The notes under the pieces: generated by a model
Databases searched by the model: none
What the model was told of the DNA's origin: nothing
What the model saw: only the letters and a program-made list of their open reading frames with translations
Shown: positions 11,481 through 22,698 of the stretch, in pieces
How positions within the stretch are numbered: position 1 is the first letter of the stretch
Layout of the letters: every line of letters begins with the position of its first letter
Translations under genes and position numbers: made by a program
From: Ustilago trichophora
Lineage: Eukaryota > Basidiomycota > Ustilaginomycetes > Ustilaginales > Ustilaginaceae
Direction of reading: 5' to 3'
Length of the DNA stretch: 64,000 nt
Assembly: GCA_900323505.1 (NCBI GenBank)
Contig: OOIN01000022.1
Location: forward strand, 248,001-312,000

Positions 11481-14276
11481 ATGGCCATGCCTACAGCAGA
11501 GTCTCACGAGTCGCTCTCGGCGGCTTATGCCTCCAACTATGAATATCTCGACTCCCAGCCGCAACAACAACATTATCCCCACCACCAACAACAGCAGCAC
11601 TATCATCCTCAACAGCAGCAATACCCCCAGCGCACTCAGCTCCAACATCAAAACTCTTCCACCTCCTCCAACACTCCTGGTCCCAGCTCTTCTTCTGCTT
11701 CCAGTTCCAACGCCCCTCTGTCACGTGGTGGTGGAAGCGTAGGATCTTCTGCATCTCAATCTTACTACTCGTCAGCTACCACTGCTAACCCTCAACAGCA
11801 GCAGTACCCACCACAGTATCCCAACTACCATCAGTACCAGCAACATCACCACCCTTCGCCCCCAACAGGTGCCTACCGTCCTCCACGCCATACCAGCAGC
11901 AACTATCCAGAGCATGCCCATTCCGCCGCTTTGAACCCCGCCTCGGCTGCTGCTTACCCCAACGGCCCTGCCCCCGCCATCTCGTCCAACATGTACGCCC
12001 AGTCCAACATCTCGATGCCTGCCCTTGGGCCCTCGGCTACAGACCCCTCGGTCAGAGCACCGCCCCTCGCAGATGACCTTGGCGACTCGTTTGCAAACAT
12101 GAACCTCTACGGCACGCCCAAGCTTGGGCCACAGCGATCCAAGACGCCGGCGTACCATCCTTCAACGGGAGGAGCAACGGACACAGCTTCGACCAACGGA
12201 GTGGCAAGTGCTGCTAGTGTTCGTGCCAATGCCATGTATGCGAATCACGAAATTCACCAGTCGGCGTCAGAGGTGCAACCGGAAAATTCACTCGCTGCAA
12301 TTGCAGATCAGGTAGATCAGGCAGCGGCTGATCTCGATCCCAACGTCCCAGGCTCTGCAGCTGCCCCATCGCAGGGTGACCACTCTAGCCATCACGGCGG
12401 TGGAAGCAGCGCTTACCATCAAGCTCAAGCTGGCAATGCGGCCCCACCAGATTGGAATCCTCAGCACGGCAATGTTAGTGGTGGCGGAGGAGGAGGAGGA
12501 GGAGGAGGAGGAGGAAACGCAGCGCCGGCTGGATATAGCGGTCAGTATGGTGCAGGCATGCGACAGCATTCGGCTTCTGGAGAGTACCCAGCTCAATACG
12601 CTGCCGGCTCGGTCGATGGTCATGCTCCTGGTGCTGCCGATGGCGGTCAGATGTCTTGGGATCCCAACGCTGCCGCTGTTGCTGGATTCTATGCCAACAA
12701 TGGCGCTGCTTCTCACATGGCTGGTGCTGGTGGTAGTGGTGGAGGAGGAGGAGGAGGCGGTGCTGCATCGTACCCTGCTTTCCAGCCGCAGGCGCTGCAC
12801 CACGCATCTGCAGGCTACCCTTTCTCTGCAAGCGGACATGCTCCCTTCCCACCAGCTGGCGGACCATCTGCTTACGAGTCGAACCCGTACTTTGCCGCTG
12901 CGTCTGGCTATCTCGGCTTCCCCGAAGGCGCAGCACCCGGCTTTCCACCTGGTGCTGATCCGTACGGCTCCGCTGCTGGTGCACCAGGTATGATGCCCAT
13001 GGTCCCTCCCGGTGGTGCCCGCCCTAGCATGCTCTCGCGACAAGGCACTCAGATGTCGATGATGTCGGCCAACTCTGGCTCTCTCGCCGGAATGGCATCC
13101 ACCAATCCTCGTCGCAAATCCAAAGATGCTGCACCTCAGCAAACCTTGCCATTCAACAAGTCCTTCGTCGCCGAATACCGACAGCGCATGAAAGGCGACC
13201 CCGACCCAGAGGCCCAATTCGCCTACGCCAAGTACCTCATCGAAGCAGCCAAAAAGGTACACGATCCAGCTGACGGTCCCAAACAGCAACGCAAGTATCG
13301 CGACACCCTTCTCTCCGAATCTCTTAAACTCATCAAGCGTCTCGCTACCACCGGGATGGGACTCGGCAAGCCTCCCTACGCCGAAGCGCAATTCTTCCTC
13401 GCCAACTGTTTCGGCAATGGCTCGCTGGGGCTTCAAGTCGACCATGAAAAGGCGTACAACCTCTACGTTCAGGCATCGAAACAGAACCATCCTGCAGCGA
13501 CCTATCGCACCGCTGTCTGCAACGAAGTTGGTGCTGGAACTCGACGAGATCATCATCGCGCTGTGCTATTCTACCGCAAAGCCAGCGCTCTGGGCGATAC
13601 TGCGGGGATGTACAAGCTCGGCATGGTCTTACTCAATGGAATGCTTGGACAGCCGCGCAACGTTCGCGAAGCCATTGTTTGGCTCAAACGTGCAGCGGCT
13701 CAAGCGGACGAGGACAATCCTCACGCCCTTCACGAGCTCGGCCTGCTCCACGAGAAGCCCACCAACGGCGTTGTCCTTCACGACGAAGCCTATGCCCGCG
13801 AACTTTTCACCCAAGCTGCACAACTGGGTTATTCCCCATCCCAATTCAAGCTCGGATCCGCCTACGAATACGGCAACCTCACTTGTCCCGTTGATCCACG
13901 ACGTAGCATTGCCTGGTACACGAAAGCGGCTCAAAAGGGCGATGGTGAATCCGAACTTGCCCTCTCCGGATGGTACCTAACCGGATCCGAAGGAGTTCTC
14001 AAGCAATCCGATAGCGAAGCTTACCTGTGGGCTAGAAGAGCGGCTAGTAAAGGTATCCCTAAAGCAGAATACGCAGTCGGTTACTACTCGGAAGTCGGAA
14101 TTGGTGTCAATGCCAATTTGGACGAGGCAAAGAGGTGGTATATGCGAGCTGCAGCTCAAGGTAATAAGAGAGCAATGCAGAGATTGACAGAGTTGAAAAA
14201 ATTGAAGGGACTCAGTGGCAAAAAGGGGGCCAGACCCACTAGGAAAGATGCCGAGACCGAATGTATCGTCATGTAA
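11481..14276 (+). CDS. Chs4/Skt5-type chitin synthase regulator: Sel1 repeats and CaaX end
   Basis: 931 residues as a single exon from ATG 11481; an open frame continues 5' without an ATG that fits better. The first ~550 residues are Gln/Tyr/Ser/Gly/Ala-rich and disordered. Residues about 555-905 contain Sel1-like repeats, e.g. AYNLYVQASKQNHPAATY, AIVWLKRAAAQADEDNPHALHELG and AKRWYMRAAAQGNKRAM. The protein ends in ECIVM, a C-a-a-X prenylation box. Yeast Chs4/Skt5 is farnesylated and activates and anchors the chitin synthase Chs3 at the bud neck; this protein has the same order of parts. The stop codon overlaps a GTAAGT donor-like sequence (see findings). Other Sel1 proteins are possible, but the CaaX end strongly favours the Chs4 family. 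Confidence 0.85.
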   Translation: MAMPTAESHESLSAAYASNYEYLDSQPQQQHYPHHQQQQHYHPQQQQYPQRTQLQHQNSSTSSNTPGPSSSSASSSNAPLSRGGGSVGSSASQSYYSSATTANPQQQQYPPQYPNYHQYQQHHHPSPPTGAYRPPRHTSSNYPEHAHSAALNPASAAAYPNGPAPAISSNMYAQSNISMPALGPSATDPSVRAPPLADDLGDSFANMNLYGTPKLGPQRSKTPAYHPSTGGATDTASTNGVASAASVRANAMYANHEIHQSASEVQPENSLAAIADQVDQAAADLDPNVPGSAAAPSQGDHSSHHGGGSSAYHQAQAGNAAPPDWNPQHGNVSGGGGGGGGGGGGNAAPAGYSGQYGAGMRQHSASGEYPAQYAAGSVDGHAPGAADGGQMSWDPNAAAVAGFYANNGAASHMAGAGGSGGGGGGGGAASYPAFQPQALHHASAGYPFSASGHAPFPPAGGPSAYESNPYFAAASGYLGFPEGAAPGFPPGADPYGSAAGAPGMMPMVPPGGARPSMLSRQGTQMSMMSANSGSLAGMASTNPRRKSKDAAPQQTLPFNKSFVAEYRQRMKGDPDPEAQFAYAKYLIEAAKKVHDPADGPKQQRKYRDTLLSESLKLIKRLATTGMGLGKPPYAEAQFFLANCFGNGSLGLQVDHEKAYNLYVQASKQNHPAATYRTAVCNEVGAGTRRDHHRAVLFYRKASALGDTAGMYKLGMVLLNGMLGQPRNVREAIVWLKRAAAQADEDNPHALHELGLLHEKPTNGVVLHDEAYARELFTQAAQLGYSPSQFKLGSAYEYGNLTCPVDPRRSIAWYTKAAQKGDGESELALSGWYLTGSEGVLKQSDSEAYLWARRAASKGIPKAEYAVGYYSEVGIGVNANLDEAKRWYMRAAAQGNKRAMQRLTELKKLKGLSGKKGARPTRKDAETECIVM

Positions 14277-14592
14277 GTTGCGTTGCATCTGGTTTCAAGA
14301 TGAGAGTTTTTTTTTGGTGCAAATTGTAGACTTTTTCCTTCATTGCTTGCAGAGGGTTTGCTTGTCTGATAAAGGGTCACGATTCAAAGCAACCAAATAC
14401 GAGAGATTTTTCCCTATGAGATTGATGAATAACATATTTCCTCAAGATAGCACACAGAATAGAGGGGGGGTACAATACATTTCAAGTTATGGCAATACTG
14501 TTTATCATTGTGACATTCTTGGAATGTATTTGTTCAAGATGGGCCAAAATTTGAAAAGGGTTCGTTGTTGCTGTTGTTGTTGTTGTTGTTGT
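14277..14592. other. Convergent 3' spacer
   Basis: 316 bp between convergent stops. Contains an 8-T run with a pyrimidine-rich TTGCAG at 14346-14352, which could act as a splice acceptor for the Chs4-like transcript, and a (TTG)n run at about 14564-14592. Confidence 0.55.
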
Positions 14593-16167
14593 TTATAGAC
14601 GAGCTCTCAAATTGTGTTGCGACTTTATGGAATGCTTTGTAGCGTCGAATCTGTTACTATCAGCGCTTTTGACGATTTTACCAATTTTTTTATCGTTGTG
14701 AAGATTTGCTTGGTGATTAAAGCGAAATCTGGAAAGATCCAATTTTCTCGTGTTTGGGGATAAACCAGCGATGGTGGCGAAAAGGTCTCCGATCATGGGT
14801 AAAAATTTATAGGCGTGTCCACTGTCTCCACTAACCACCCATACATTTTCTCCCTTTACCTTGTTGCTAGAAGAAGAAGAAGAAGAAGAATGGGGATGAT
14901 TGTTGAGAGTGTCGATGATCCAATTTTCATCCAAGGTGTCGCTGTACCAGCAGACACGGGTGGAGATGATTCGATCTTTGGTGGCTAAAGTTGGATAGAT
15001 CTGGGAAAGTTCTTGGAGCATTTGATCCAATCGACTTGATGGGATGGTGGATTCGGCCATTTCGTAACCAATGTCTTCGGATCGTTCGCCTTCGGCACCG
15101 ATTTCTCGAGTACCGGTGGGTTTGGATGCGATAGAGTCTTCAAAGCAAGGATATTTGCCGGTGCATTCGATGGGGGGTTTGGGATACAGATATCCGTTGG
15201 AATGATAGGCGATCTTCATCTGCCACTCTTCGCCGCCAACGAGAACCGGTTCGAATTGGTAGAATCCGGATGAAAAGTTGATGATTACGGGAGAGTTCTT
15301 CAATTGAGCCGCTTCCGAGGGGGTTACTCGAAGAACTGCTACGCATTGAGCCGATGGTCGGGTCATCCATTTAGATCCTTCTTCCAAGGGGACAGAAGAG
15401 GAGGAAAGCGTAGTGAGAAGGTCCGATGTCCAAGCACCCGCAGCAAGGATGACATTTTTGGCCGAAAACGTCTGACCAGAGGTGGTCTTGACTCCAGTGA
15501 TCTTGCCCGAGGGGTTGTAGGTGAAGGAGGTGACGGTAGAATTGGGGTAAACTTGAACGCCAAGTTTGACAGCATGGCTCAGAAGGGCACGACAGGCATT
15601 GTTGGCTTCCGCCCAACCACCTCTGGGGTTGAAATATCCAGTTTGGCTCTGTCCCATCCCCTGCAGACCTTTACCCAACTTTACCTCTGCTCCCACACCC
15701 TTCATGATCTCCTCGACCTGCTTGTCGTTAACCAACTTGTAAGCCTCCCTTTTCAACCCTGCCTCCCCGGGTGCTGCCACTTCCAAATGTCTATCCCTCT
15801 CCAACCCTGCATGAAGCACACCATTCTCGACGTACTCCTCAGCACTTCCTTCACCCATGCTCTTAAACACTGTTCCCTTGTCACTGCTTCTGAAAAAGAC
15901 ACCTACTTCGTGGTAGAAGGGCGAAAGAACGGGAGAAGAACGCCATCGGCTAATGGCCTCTTTGGCCAAAGTGCAGTAGTTGGGATCGGTATAGTCGGCA
16001 CGGACGATCTTGTTGAGATCATGGGATGCGCCGTCGGGGGCGACAAAGCCATCGGGGGAACGATCGAGGACGGAAACAGTGAAACCGAGACTGATCAGGG
16101 TCGTGGCGATCGAGGTGCCGTTGACACCTGCTCCTACGATCAGGTAATCCACTTGGGGAGATGTCAT
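14593..16167 (-). CDS. FAD-dependent amine oxidase (sarcosine/fructosyl-amino-acid oxidase family), peroxisome-type end
   Basis: Single exon, 524 residues. The N-terminus has the Rossmann dinucleotide fold VDYLIVGAGVNGTS (GxGxxG at 12-17). It continues through the DAO-family body to CWYSDTLDENW, with Cys406 placed like the cysteine that carries covalent FAD in monomeric sarcosine oxidases and amadoriases. GDSGHAYKFLPMIGDLFA near the end is the family's C-terminal FAD-contact motif. The last three residues are ARL, a permitted variant of the PTS1 peroxisomal signal, as expected for this H2O2-producing group. A serine run (about eight) sits before the final motif. Substrate (sarcosine, pipecolate, saccharopine or fructosyl amino acids) cannot be read from sequence. 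Confidence 0.82.
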   Translation of the reverse strand: MTSPQVDYLIVGAGVNGTSIATTLISLGFTVSVLDRSPDGFVAPDGASHDLNKIVRADYTDPNYCTLAKEAISRWRSSPVLSPFYHEVGVFFRSSDKGTVFKSMGEGSAEEYVENGVLHAGLERDRHLEVAAPGEAGLKREAYKLVNDKQVEEIMKGVGAEVKLGKGLQGMGQSQTGYFNPRGGWAEANNACRALLSHAVKLGVQVYPNSTVTSFTYNPSGKITGVKTTSGQTFSAKNVILAAGAWTSDLLTTLSSSSVPLEEGSKWMTRPSAQCVAVLRVTPSEAAQLKNSPVIINFSSGFYQFEPVLVGGEEWQMKIAYHSNGYLYPKPPIECTGKYPCFEDSIASKPTGTREIGAEGERSEDIGYEMAESTIPSSRLDQMLQELSQIYPTLATKDRIISTRVCWYSDTLDENWIIDTLNNHPHSSSSSSSSNKVKGENVWVVSGDSGHAYKFLPMIGDLFATIAGLSPNTRKLDLSRFRFNHQANLHNDKKIGKIVKSADSNRFDATKHSIKSQHNLRARL

Positions 16168-16738
16168 CTTTGGCTATGGTATGGTTTACGGTTGGGACAG
16201 CGTGGATTGGGAAGATGGGAAAGGGAAACGAAAAGAAGTAAAGAAGAGATTCAATGAGTCGACACTATATAACTACTGTACTGTACAGTACGCAAGAGAG
16301 CACTGACTTAACCCCCACTTGAACCCACATCAACCCCACCAAAAAAGAGCTTGGCGGTCACAAGGTCACTTGCAATCTTTGCCGTTTCATTTGCCTAGGA
16401 AGAACTCGAACTCAGACACGATCTGCTTCTTTTTTTCTATTTAGCCGAAACCGAAACCGACCGCGGTGCAAGATAAGATGAGAAGCCCTTGAAATTCACC
16501 GATGGGTCGCGCTTAAAAGTGGACCTCACTCTACTCTATTCGGCATTTCGCCGAGCCAATCAAACACCTCTTCCTTCTCACCCATTCCACGCACCACGCA
16601 CCACACACCACACACCACACCGCGTAGCATCGATTCTCTACCCACGCAGTGACAATGCGATTGATAAGGCAACAAGATGAAATACCATCCTGATAAGAAG
16701 GAAAAACACACATGCATCGAGAGAATGGTAGCAAGGAA
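16168..16738 (-). other. Spacer between two minus-strand genes
   Basis: 571 bp forming the promoter side of the FAD oxidase and the 3' side of PRP22. Holds TACTGTACTGTACAGTAC at 16274-16291, about 107 bp upstream of the oxidase ATG, and a CACCACA-rich tract near 16590-16622. No gene recognised. Confidence 0.6.
16274..16291. promoter_or_regulatory. CTGTA/GTACAGTAC motif upstream of the FAD oxidase
   Basis: TACTGTACTGTACAGTAC combines two CTGTA units with an inverted half, 107-124 bp upstream of the oxidase start. Same core as the motifs at 10941, 34508, 53914 and 61558. Regulatory function is inferred. Confidence 0.35.
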
Positions 16739-19700
16739 CTAGCCAAACGTCTGCGAGCTCTTGCCAACGCGCTTAACCTTACTGAGACGCCATTCGTCCT
16801 GATGCTTGGCAAACTTGTCAAAGAGCGGGGCGATCTTTTCCTGCCTCTTCCGCTTGCTAATGTTCATAGCATCTGCGGGTCTGAAGAATCTCGGTGCCAC
16901 CTCTACCAGCCACTTGGGTTCTATCGCCGTCACCTCCCTCATGTACTCGCGTGTGGTCAGAACCACTTCGTGGTAGACACAGTACTCGGGTGCGCGGTTG
17001 AAGAGGGCCGAGCTTGGATGGATGTATACCGTACCCCCTGATTCCGCAAGTGATTTGTAGCCTTCTTGCGGGTCCTTTTTGGCAGCGTTGCGGAAGTAGC
17101 CAGAGCAAATGGCTTTGCGAACACGATTATAGTTTTTACCGCAGGAGACGATGTCGTGGTTGTACCGATCCATGATGCCTACCAGCTGCTTGCGGACGTC
17201 GAGCGCACGCTTGAGAGAGCGTCCCTGCACAAAGTTGTCCATACACCATGGCATGGAGAACTTGCTCGCCGCCCAGCCGTTGTATACGGTGAGAAGGGTC
17301 AGGTGGTCGCCTTCGGGTTGGAAGAATTTGGCTTTCTTGGCGTCGGCTTGGGTCTGTTTGTCTTTGGGTCGGTAGAAAACGTTCTGCACCGAAAGCATGG
17401 CTACGATCGAAAGCATCTCCTCGGAACAGCCAAGATCGACAGAGGCGATGAGCATCTTTGACATCATGGGCTCCATGGGGAAGTCGGCCATCTTGCGGCC
17501 CAGCCTTGTCAGCAGTCCTTCGTCGTCCAGGGCCGAGAGGGCGTAAAGCGACTCAAGAGCGGTAAGCAGGGTTTGGGCCGGGGGAGGGTCCATAAAGTCA
17601 AAGTTGACGAGATCGTTGATGCCCATCGCTTTGAGGGCAAGAATGGTCGAGGCAAGGTTCTGGCGTTGAATGTCGGGGATCGAGTTGGGCAGCATCTCGT
17701 TGCGGTAGGCTGCCTCAGTGTAGAGGCGATAGCACTTGCCTGGTCCCGTACGACCTGCTCTGCCCGAACGCTGCCTTGCTTGGGCTTGCGAGATGGGCGT
17801 CACTACCAGCGAGTCCATTCCCAGTCTCGGATCATATGCGTTCTGCTTGACAAAACCTGGATCCACGACATAGTAGATTCCATCAATTGTAATACTTGTC
17901 TCGGCGATGTTGGTTGCAAGAATCACCTTTCTCGAACCCGCAGGGGTGGGCTCAAAGATCTTGGTCTGCATCTCAGACGGCAGTGCTGAGTACACTGGCA
18001 AGATGATAAGTTCAGGCACACTGGGACCGAGTGCTTTCATGCGCTCGAAGAGGATCTCGCAACTCGTATCGATCTCTTCTTGACCTGTGAGGAAGACCAG
18101 AATGTCACCTGTAGGTTCCGAAAGATGGATCTGCATGACGGTGATCAATGCCGCATCGAGATAGTCCGGCTCGGGCTCCTTGGTGTACAGGATCTCGACG
18201 GGATAGGTTCGGCCGGGGATGGTGAAGATGGGGCAGCCAAAGAAGTAGGTCGAGAACTTTTCTGCGTCAAGGGTGGCCGAGGTGACGATGAGTTTAAGAT
18301 CGGGTCGACGCTTCAGCGCTTTCTTGAGTAGTCCAAAAAGCACATCGGTGGCAATGGTACGCTCGTGCGCCTCATCGAGCATGATGACCGAATAGTTGGA
18401 GACATCTGGATCGACCAGACACTCTCGTTGAAGCATTCCATCTGTCATGTATTTGATCTTTGTTTCAGGACTGGTGCAATCCTCGAATCGGATTGTGTAG
18501 CCGACTTCCTGGCCCACCCTGCATCCTACTTCCTCGGCCACTCGCTTGGCTACACTGACCGCTGCGACACGACGGGGTTGGGTGCATCCGATCTTGCCAC
18601 GATCCGCAAAACCTTCCTCGGCCAAGTACTGGGTCATCTGCGTCGTCTTGCCCGAGCCGGTATCTCCAACGACGATGAGCACCTGGTTGTCGCGAATGGC
18701 TTGGACGAGCTGTTGACGTAATTTGAAGATGGGCAAACTCTGACGCTGTTCCTGCATCGAGAGGTTGGTGATCCTGCCGAACGTAGTGGCCTTGTTGAAG
18801 GTTTCCTTCTTCCATGCGGGCTGATCCTGCGCTTTCTGGCCGAGGATGTTACCTCTGCGGTCTTGAGCAAACATGCGGTCGCCTTGCTGCGCCATGGGAT
18901 CGAGCCAGCCCGAAGTCATGTCGGCTGCTTCGGCATCAGCCTCCTCTTCTGCTTCCTGCTTGCGCAGCTCTCTGCGTTCTTTGGCGAGTGTAGCACCGGC
19001 CATGGCAGCACGGTTGAGGGTGCCGTCGGGGGCTTTCACAATCTTGACGGGCGACATTTCAATGGAGGAGCTCGTTTGGCCTTTTAGAAAAGGAGCCTCT
19101 TTCTCGTTGACCTCGATGTCAATCTCCTCGTCGTCCTCATCGGCGCCGGGTTTGGTGTTGGGCGTTCGCAGATCTTCTTCCAAGAGTTCGGGATAGTCGC
19201 TGGCTTTGGCTACACCACTAGCAATGAGCTGGCGCAACTCCCATCGTTCCGGACTGGTGAGCCGCTTGATACTTCTACCCCGTCCGTCTTCCTTGACTGT
19301 GATGCCACTTCCAGCTCCGTTGCCGTTGTTCAACCTTGCCCCGCCCAAGGGGGCACTGTTAGCACCACTTGCCGAACGAGCAGCATGACGTTGGCGCTCT
19401 TCTGCCATCTCTGCCTCGCTCTTGATGCGCAAATGTGGGGTAAGATCTCGGCCTGTCGTTTGGTCAACATCTTTCATGGAAAGGCCGATACGGTCACCGA
19501 CGACCGACATGACTTTGACTTTGACCTTTTGGCCTCTCGAGAGAAGGTCGGACGGATGATTGACACGGGTTCCAGCAGCGATCGAGCCAATGTGGACCAT
19601 GCCTTCGAAGCGACCGCGAAGACCTTCCAGACTGACGAAAGCCCCAAAGTCGCGCATGTTGCTGACTTTGCCGTCGTAGATCTTGTAGAGCTGTGGCTTG

Positions 19701-20347
19701 TCATCAGGGGGTGGACGTGAGAGATGGGGTGGCGGGCGATCGTCTCTGCCTCTGCGAGAAGATGAACCAGCGCGTTCGTGCTCATCGTATCTGTTGGCGT
19801 TTCTTGAAGACGATGGCGATGGTGAGCGCGGGTTCCTTTGTATGGCTGTGCCGTTTGTGCGTGACGAGGACTTTCCGGCAGCCATGTCCTCAAACTCCTT
19901 CATGAACTCGTCAAGAGCGTTACGTCCTTTGTCCTCAGATGGCTGCCATTCTTGGTCCTTGATGGCGAGACCGGGGAACATGCGTGCCTTGCGTTCCCTT
20001 TCCTCATCTTCGAGTGTGGCCCTTTCCTTGCCCTTTGCGCTGGGCGAAGACGAGCCTGCTTTGCCGTTTGCCGATGTTGTGTTGGATGATGCTTTTTTGT
20101 GTTTGGGATGAAGTCGAAGGATGAGACGGTCAAGATTTGTGACAAAGCTGTCGGGGAAGTCGGCGCCGACTTCGGAAAGTTTGGATTTGAAGTCGTCTAC
20201 AGAGGTGGCAGAGTCGTGCAAGGAGAGGATGAACTCGGCGAGGACGCGATCGTTGATGCCAGTGTGGTTGAGAAGCTCTGTTGCGATCTTGCCTGTGAGG
20301 GAGAGAAGTTCGAGCTGATAGAGCTCGTCTGTTGTTTTGGACGCCAT
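16739..20347 (-). CDS. PRP22: DEAH-box splicing helicase Prp22 (DHX8)
   Basis: Single exon, 1202 residues, near the usual size of Prp22/DHX8. The N-terminus ([20 protein letters not shown]) matches the Prp22 helical start. An S1 RNA-binding domain lies at about 218-300 ([20 protein letters not shown]). Helicase motifs follow: [10 protein letters not shown] near 563, [16 protein letters not shown] near 656, SAT near 690, [19 protein letters not shown] and [17 protein letters not shown]. The HA2/OB-type C-terminus ends [23 protein letters not shown]. Prp22 releases spliced mRNA from the spliceosome and proofreads the second step. The S1 domain distinguishes it from Prp2, Prp16 and Prp43. Confidence 0.95.
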   Translation of the reverse strand: MASKTTDELYQLELLSLTGKIATELLNHTGINDRVLAEFILSLHDSATSVDDFKSKLSEVGADFPDSFVTNLDRLILRLHPKHKKASSNTTSANGKAGSSSPSAKGKERATLEDEERERKARMFPGLAIKDQEWQPSEDKGRNALDEFMKEFEDMAAGKSSSRTNGTAIQRNPRSPSPSSSRNANRYDEHERAGSSSRRGRDDRPPPHLSRPPPDDKPQLYKIYDGKVSNMRDFGAFVSLEGLRGRFEGMVHIGSIAAGTRVNHPSDLLSRGQKVKVKVMSVVGDRIGLSMKDVDQTTGRDLTPHLRIKSEAEMAEERQRHAARSASGANSAPLGGARLNNGNGAGSGITVKEDGRGRSIKRLTSPERWELRQLIASGVAKASDYPELLEEDLRTPNTKPGADEDDEEIDIEVNEKEAPFLKGQTSSSIEMSPVKIVKAPDGTLNRAAMAGATLAKERRELRKQEAEEEADAEAADMTSGWLDPMAQQGDRMFAQDRRGNILGQKAQDQPAWKKETFNKATTFGRITNLSMQEQRQSLPIFKLRQQLVQAIRDNQVLIVVGDTGSGKTTQMTQYLAEEGFADRGKIGCTQPRRVAAVSVAKRVAEEVGCRVGQEVGYTIRFEDCTSPETKIKYMTDGMLQRECLVDPDVSNYSVIMLDEAHERTIATDVLFGLLKKALKRRPDLKLIVTSATLDAEKFSTYFFGCPIFTIPGRTYPVEILYTKEPEPDYLDAALITVMQIHLSEPTGDILVFLTGQEEIDTSCEILFERMKALGPSVPELIILPVYSALPSEMQTKIFEPTPAGSRKVILATNIAETSITIDGIYYVVDPGFVKQNAYDPRLGMDSLVVTPISQAQARQRSGRAGRTGPGKCYRLYTEAAYRNEMLPNSIPDIQRQNLASTILALKAMGINDLVNFDFMDPPPAQTLLTALESLYALSALDDEGLLTRLGRKMADFPMEPMMSKMLIASVDLGCSEEMLSIVAMLSVQNVFYRPKDKQTQADAKKAKFFQPEGDHLTLLTVYNGWAASKFSMPWCMDNFVQGRSLKRALDVRKQLVGIMDRYNHDIVSCGKNYNRVRKAICSGYFRNAAKKDPQEGYKSLAESGGTVYIHPSSALFNRAPEYCVYHEVVLTTREYMREVTAIEPKWLVEVAPRFFRPADAMNISKRKRQEKIAPLFDKFAKHQDEWRLSKVKRVGKSSQTFG

Positions 20348-21001
20348 GACCAGTGACGTGCGATGATCGTTGTGTGGTCTTGAGTGATGGTGATGGTGAT
20401 GGTGATGGTAACGGTCAATTTGCCGATGAGACGGCGGTGTGTGCGCATATAGTAATTGCGCAGCAGCAGCCCCAACACCGAACGAACCCTTTCTCCAGAA
20501 AAATCGAATTGAAATTCGGAATTCGGTATCGAAATCGCTGATTTTGAATGCTCAGTACTGTAAGGCCCGATTCAATTAAGGTGGCACAGATAGTGTGCGT
20601 GAAAGAGCTGCAAGGTCTGACAGCCACGCAGCTTTTTGCCGCCACAAAATTTCCAGAGAGTTGACAGTCAGCGCAAAGCAGCCAAGCGGCCAAGCGGCCA
20701 AGCGCAGGCCACCCGCCGCATACTCTACCTGTCTTTGTTGCTGTCGAGTAAAGTTGGTAAAGTTGTAGCATTCAAGCCACCCTTGATGGATTGGCCTTTT
20801 TCTTTGGGTTACCTTCCGACGATTCATTCTTCACTGCCATCATCATTCAAGCCATCCTCCAATCACTTACGGCGGCGAATCTGGATTGATATTCAGATAC
20901 CGGGGGGAGATCGTGCCATTTCTTCGCCCTGAAGCGCCGACACGAGCTGTTTGAACCAACTACAACTGGACCCTGATCCATCGCCAACACGACAAGGCAG
21001 C
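20348..21001. other. Divergent promoter region between PRP22 and the DGAT2 gene
   Basis: 654 bp. Contains a TGATGG hexamer repeated four times near 20385-20409, AGTACTGTA at 20554-20562, and a tandem CAAGCGGC repeat near 20690-20703. No gene recognised. Confidence 0.6.
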
Positions 21002-22424
21002 ATGGCGCCCCACCATCCTGCCTCTGAAACAGCGGGCCAGAGGGCGCAGGCACATGACGCTGATGATAATCCATTCGATTCTACCGTAGCAGAAAGTGAG
21101 AAGCCATCCTCATCCTCCTCGTCATCCAAGCAACAGAGCGATCCCACAAACAAGGAGAATGTCATTCGGTAAGCTCATCTCCTTCTCTCCCACTTGATAC
21201 GCACGCATACATCCGACTTCTGACTCCGCCTTCCAATCCTGTTTTTGCTCTGGCTGCGTAGCTTTGCCCCACTCTCGATCCCACGCAGTCGGCGGCTACA
21301 AACCCTCGGCGTCCTCTTTTGGGCCCTCCTCTTGCCCATCTGTCTAAGCATCTTCTTCTTGCTCCTTTCGGTTCCTCTCACATGGCCAATCTTGATACCC
21401 TACCTGATCTGGATCTTTTTCATCGATAATGCACCCGAAAATGGCGGCCGTCGCTTCTCCTGGGTCCGCAAGCTCCCCGTCTTTCGCTACTTTGCCGAGT
21501 ACTTCCCCATCTCGATGATCAAGACTACCAATCTTCCCCCTGATCGCCCTTATATCTTTGGCTACCATCCACACGGCATCTTAGGCGTTGCAGCTGTTGC
21601 CAATCTCGCCACTGACGCAACCGAATTCCCATCCAGCTTCCCGGGGATTACTCCACACCTCTTGACGCTGGCGACCAACTTCACCATCCCGCTATTCAGA
21701 GACTGTCTGATGGCTATGGGTATCTGTAGCGTTTCAAAGCGCAGCTGCGAGGCAATCCTCAAAAAGGGAAAAGGCAGTGCAATCGCCATTGTTGTAGGTG
21801 GTGCTTCCGAGTCGTTGGCTGCTCATCCTGGAACGGCGGATTTGACCCTTAAAAGGAGACTGGGCTTTATCAAGATCGCCATTCGAAACGGAGCAGATCT
21901 GGTGCCCGTCTTTTCGTTTGGAGAGAACGACGTCTATGAACAACTTTCAAACGAAGAAGGAACCAAGATCTTTGCTCTGCAGAAAAAGTTTCAGGCCGTG
22001 TTTGGCTTCACACTGCCCTTCTTCCACGGTAGAGGATTGTTCAATTATAGTATTGGACTCATGCCTTACCGACATCCCATCGTTAGCGTTGGTAAGTACC
22101 CTAATCCCCAATCTCAACCATAAGAAAGGATGTTTAGATGGGTGTACTGACAAGAGGACTTGTTTTCCGGGAATCGATCATAGTCGGAAAGCCAATACAC
22201 GTCAAACAAAACCCTAATCCGAGCAAGGAAGAAATCGAAGAGGTGCAAAATAGATACATTGAAGAGCTCATGAAGTGAGTCCGCTCATTCCCCTCTAATC
22301 ACAATCTAGATTTGTGTTTACTGACTTGACGATTGCATTTCGGCTTCAAATTAACAGCATCTGGGAAACGTGGAAAGACGCCTATGCAGCTAATCGCACC
22401 AAGGAGCTTACTATCGTTGCTTGA
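21002..22424 (+). CDS. Diacylglycerol O-acyltransferase, DGAT2 family
   Basis: Four exons: 21002-21168, 21262-22091, 22184-22274 and 22358-22424, with introns of 93, 92 and 83 nt; all junctions keep frame, giving 384 residues. The first ~50 residues are polar and disordered. A hydrophobic hairpin follows at about 73-110 (LFWALLLPICLSIFFLLLSV... then PILIPYLIWIFF). The signature YHPHG (His158-Gly161) and the later GGASESL and RKGFIKIA-like block (RRLGFIKIAIRNGADLVPVFSFGEND) identify the family. The C-terminal exons encode VGKPIHVKQNPNPS...IEELMNIWETWKDAY, the normal DGAT2 ending. It makes triacylglycerol from diacylglycerol and acyl-CoA at the ER and lipid droplets. A related wax-ester or monoacylglycerol specificity cannot be excluded. 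Confidence 0.93.
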
Positions 22425-22698
22425 GTCGAGGCTCGCATACAGTGTGGCTTGTTTCTTTCTGAATGATATGGTTTTTATACGTGGTAATGTTATGCATAGA
22501 AAGGTGTGGGTTTTGACAATGAGGAAGCGGTGCGGTTTTGTGGAAGCGACGGGGCAAAGCGGAGCGTGTTAGGAGGTGTGTACAGGTGATACCGGGGGTT
22601 CAGGACGAAATGAGTGGTACTATCAATTGCGCGATGTTGAGCTCGAGGCCGCCGCCGCTGTGGTGTTCGATCATTGTTGTGTGGTAGTTGCTCGCAGT
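22425..22698 (+). other. 3' flank of the DGAT2 gene
   Basis: About 270 bp between the DGAT2 stop and the decayed relic. Presumably 3' UTR. Nothing recognised. Confidence 0.5.

Noticed and set aside
12288..13556. 422-codon antisense frame over the Chs4-like gene
   Set aside because: Ser-rich translation derived from Gly/Ala-coding repeats on the sense strand; no conserved content.
22333..22572. 79-codon plus-strand ORF over the DGAT2 last exon
   Set aside because: Different frame from the DGAT2 last exon, which splices cleanly to the family's C-terminus; shadow only.
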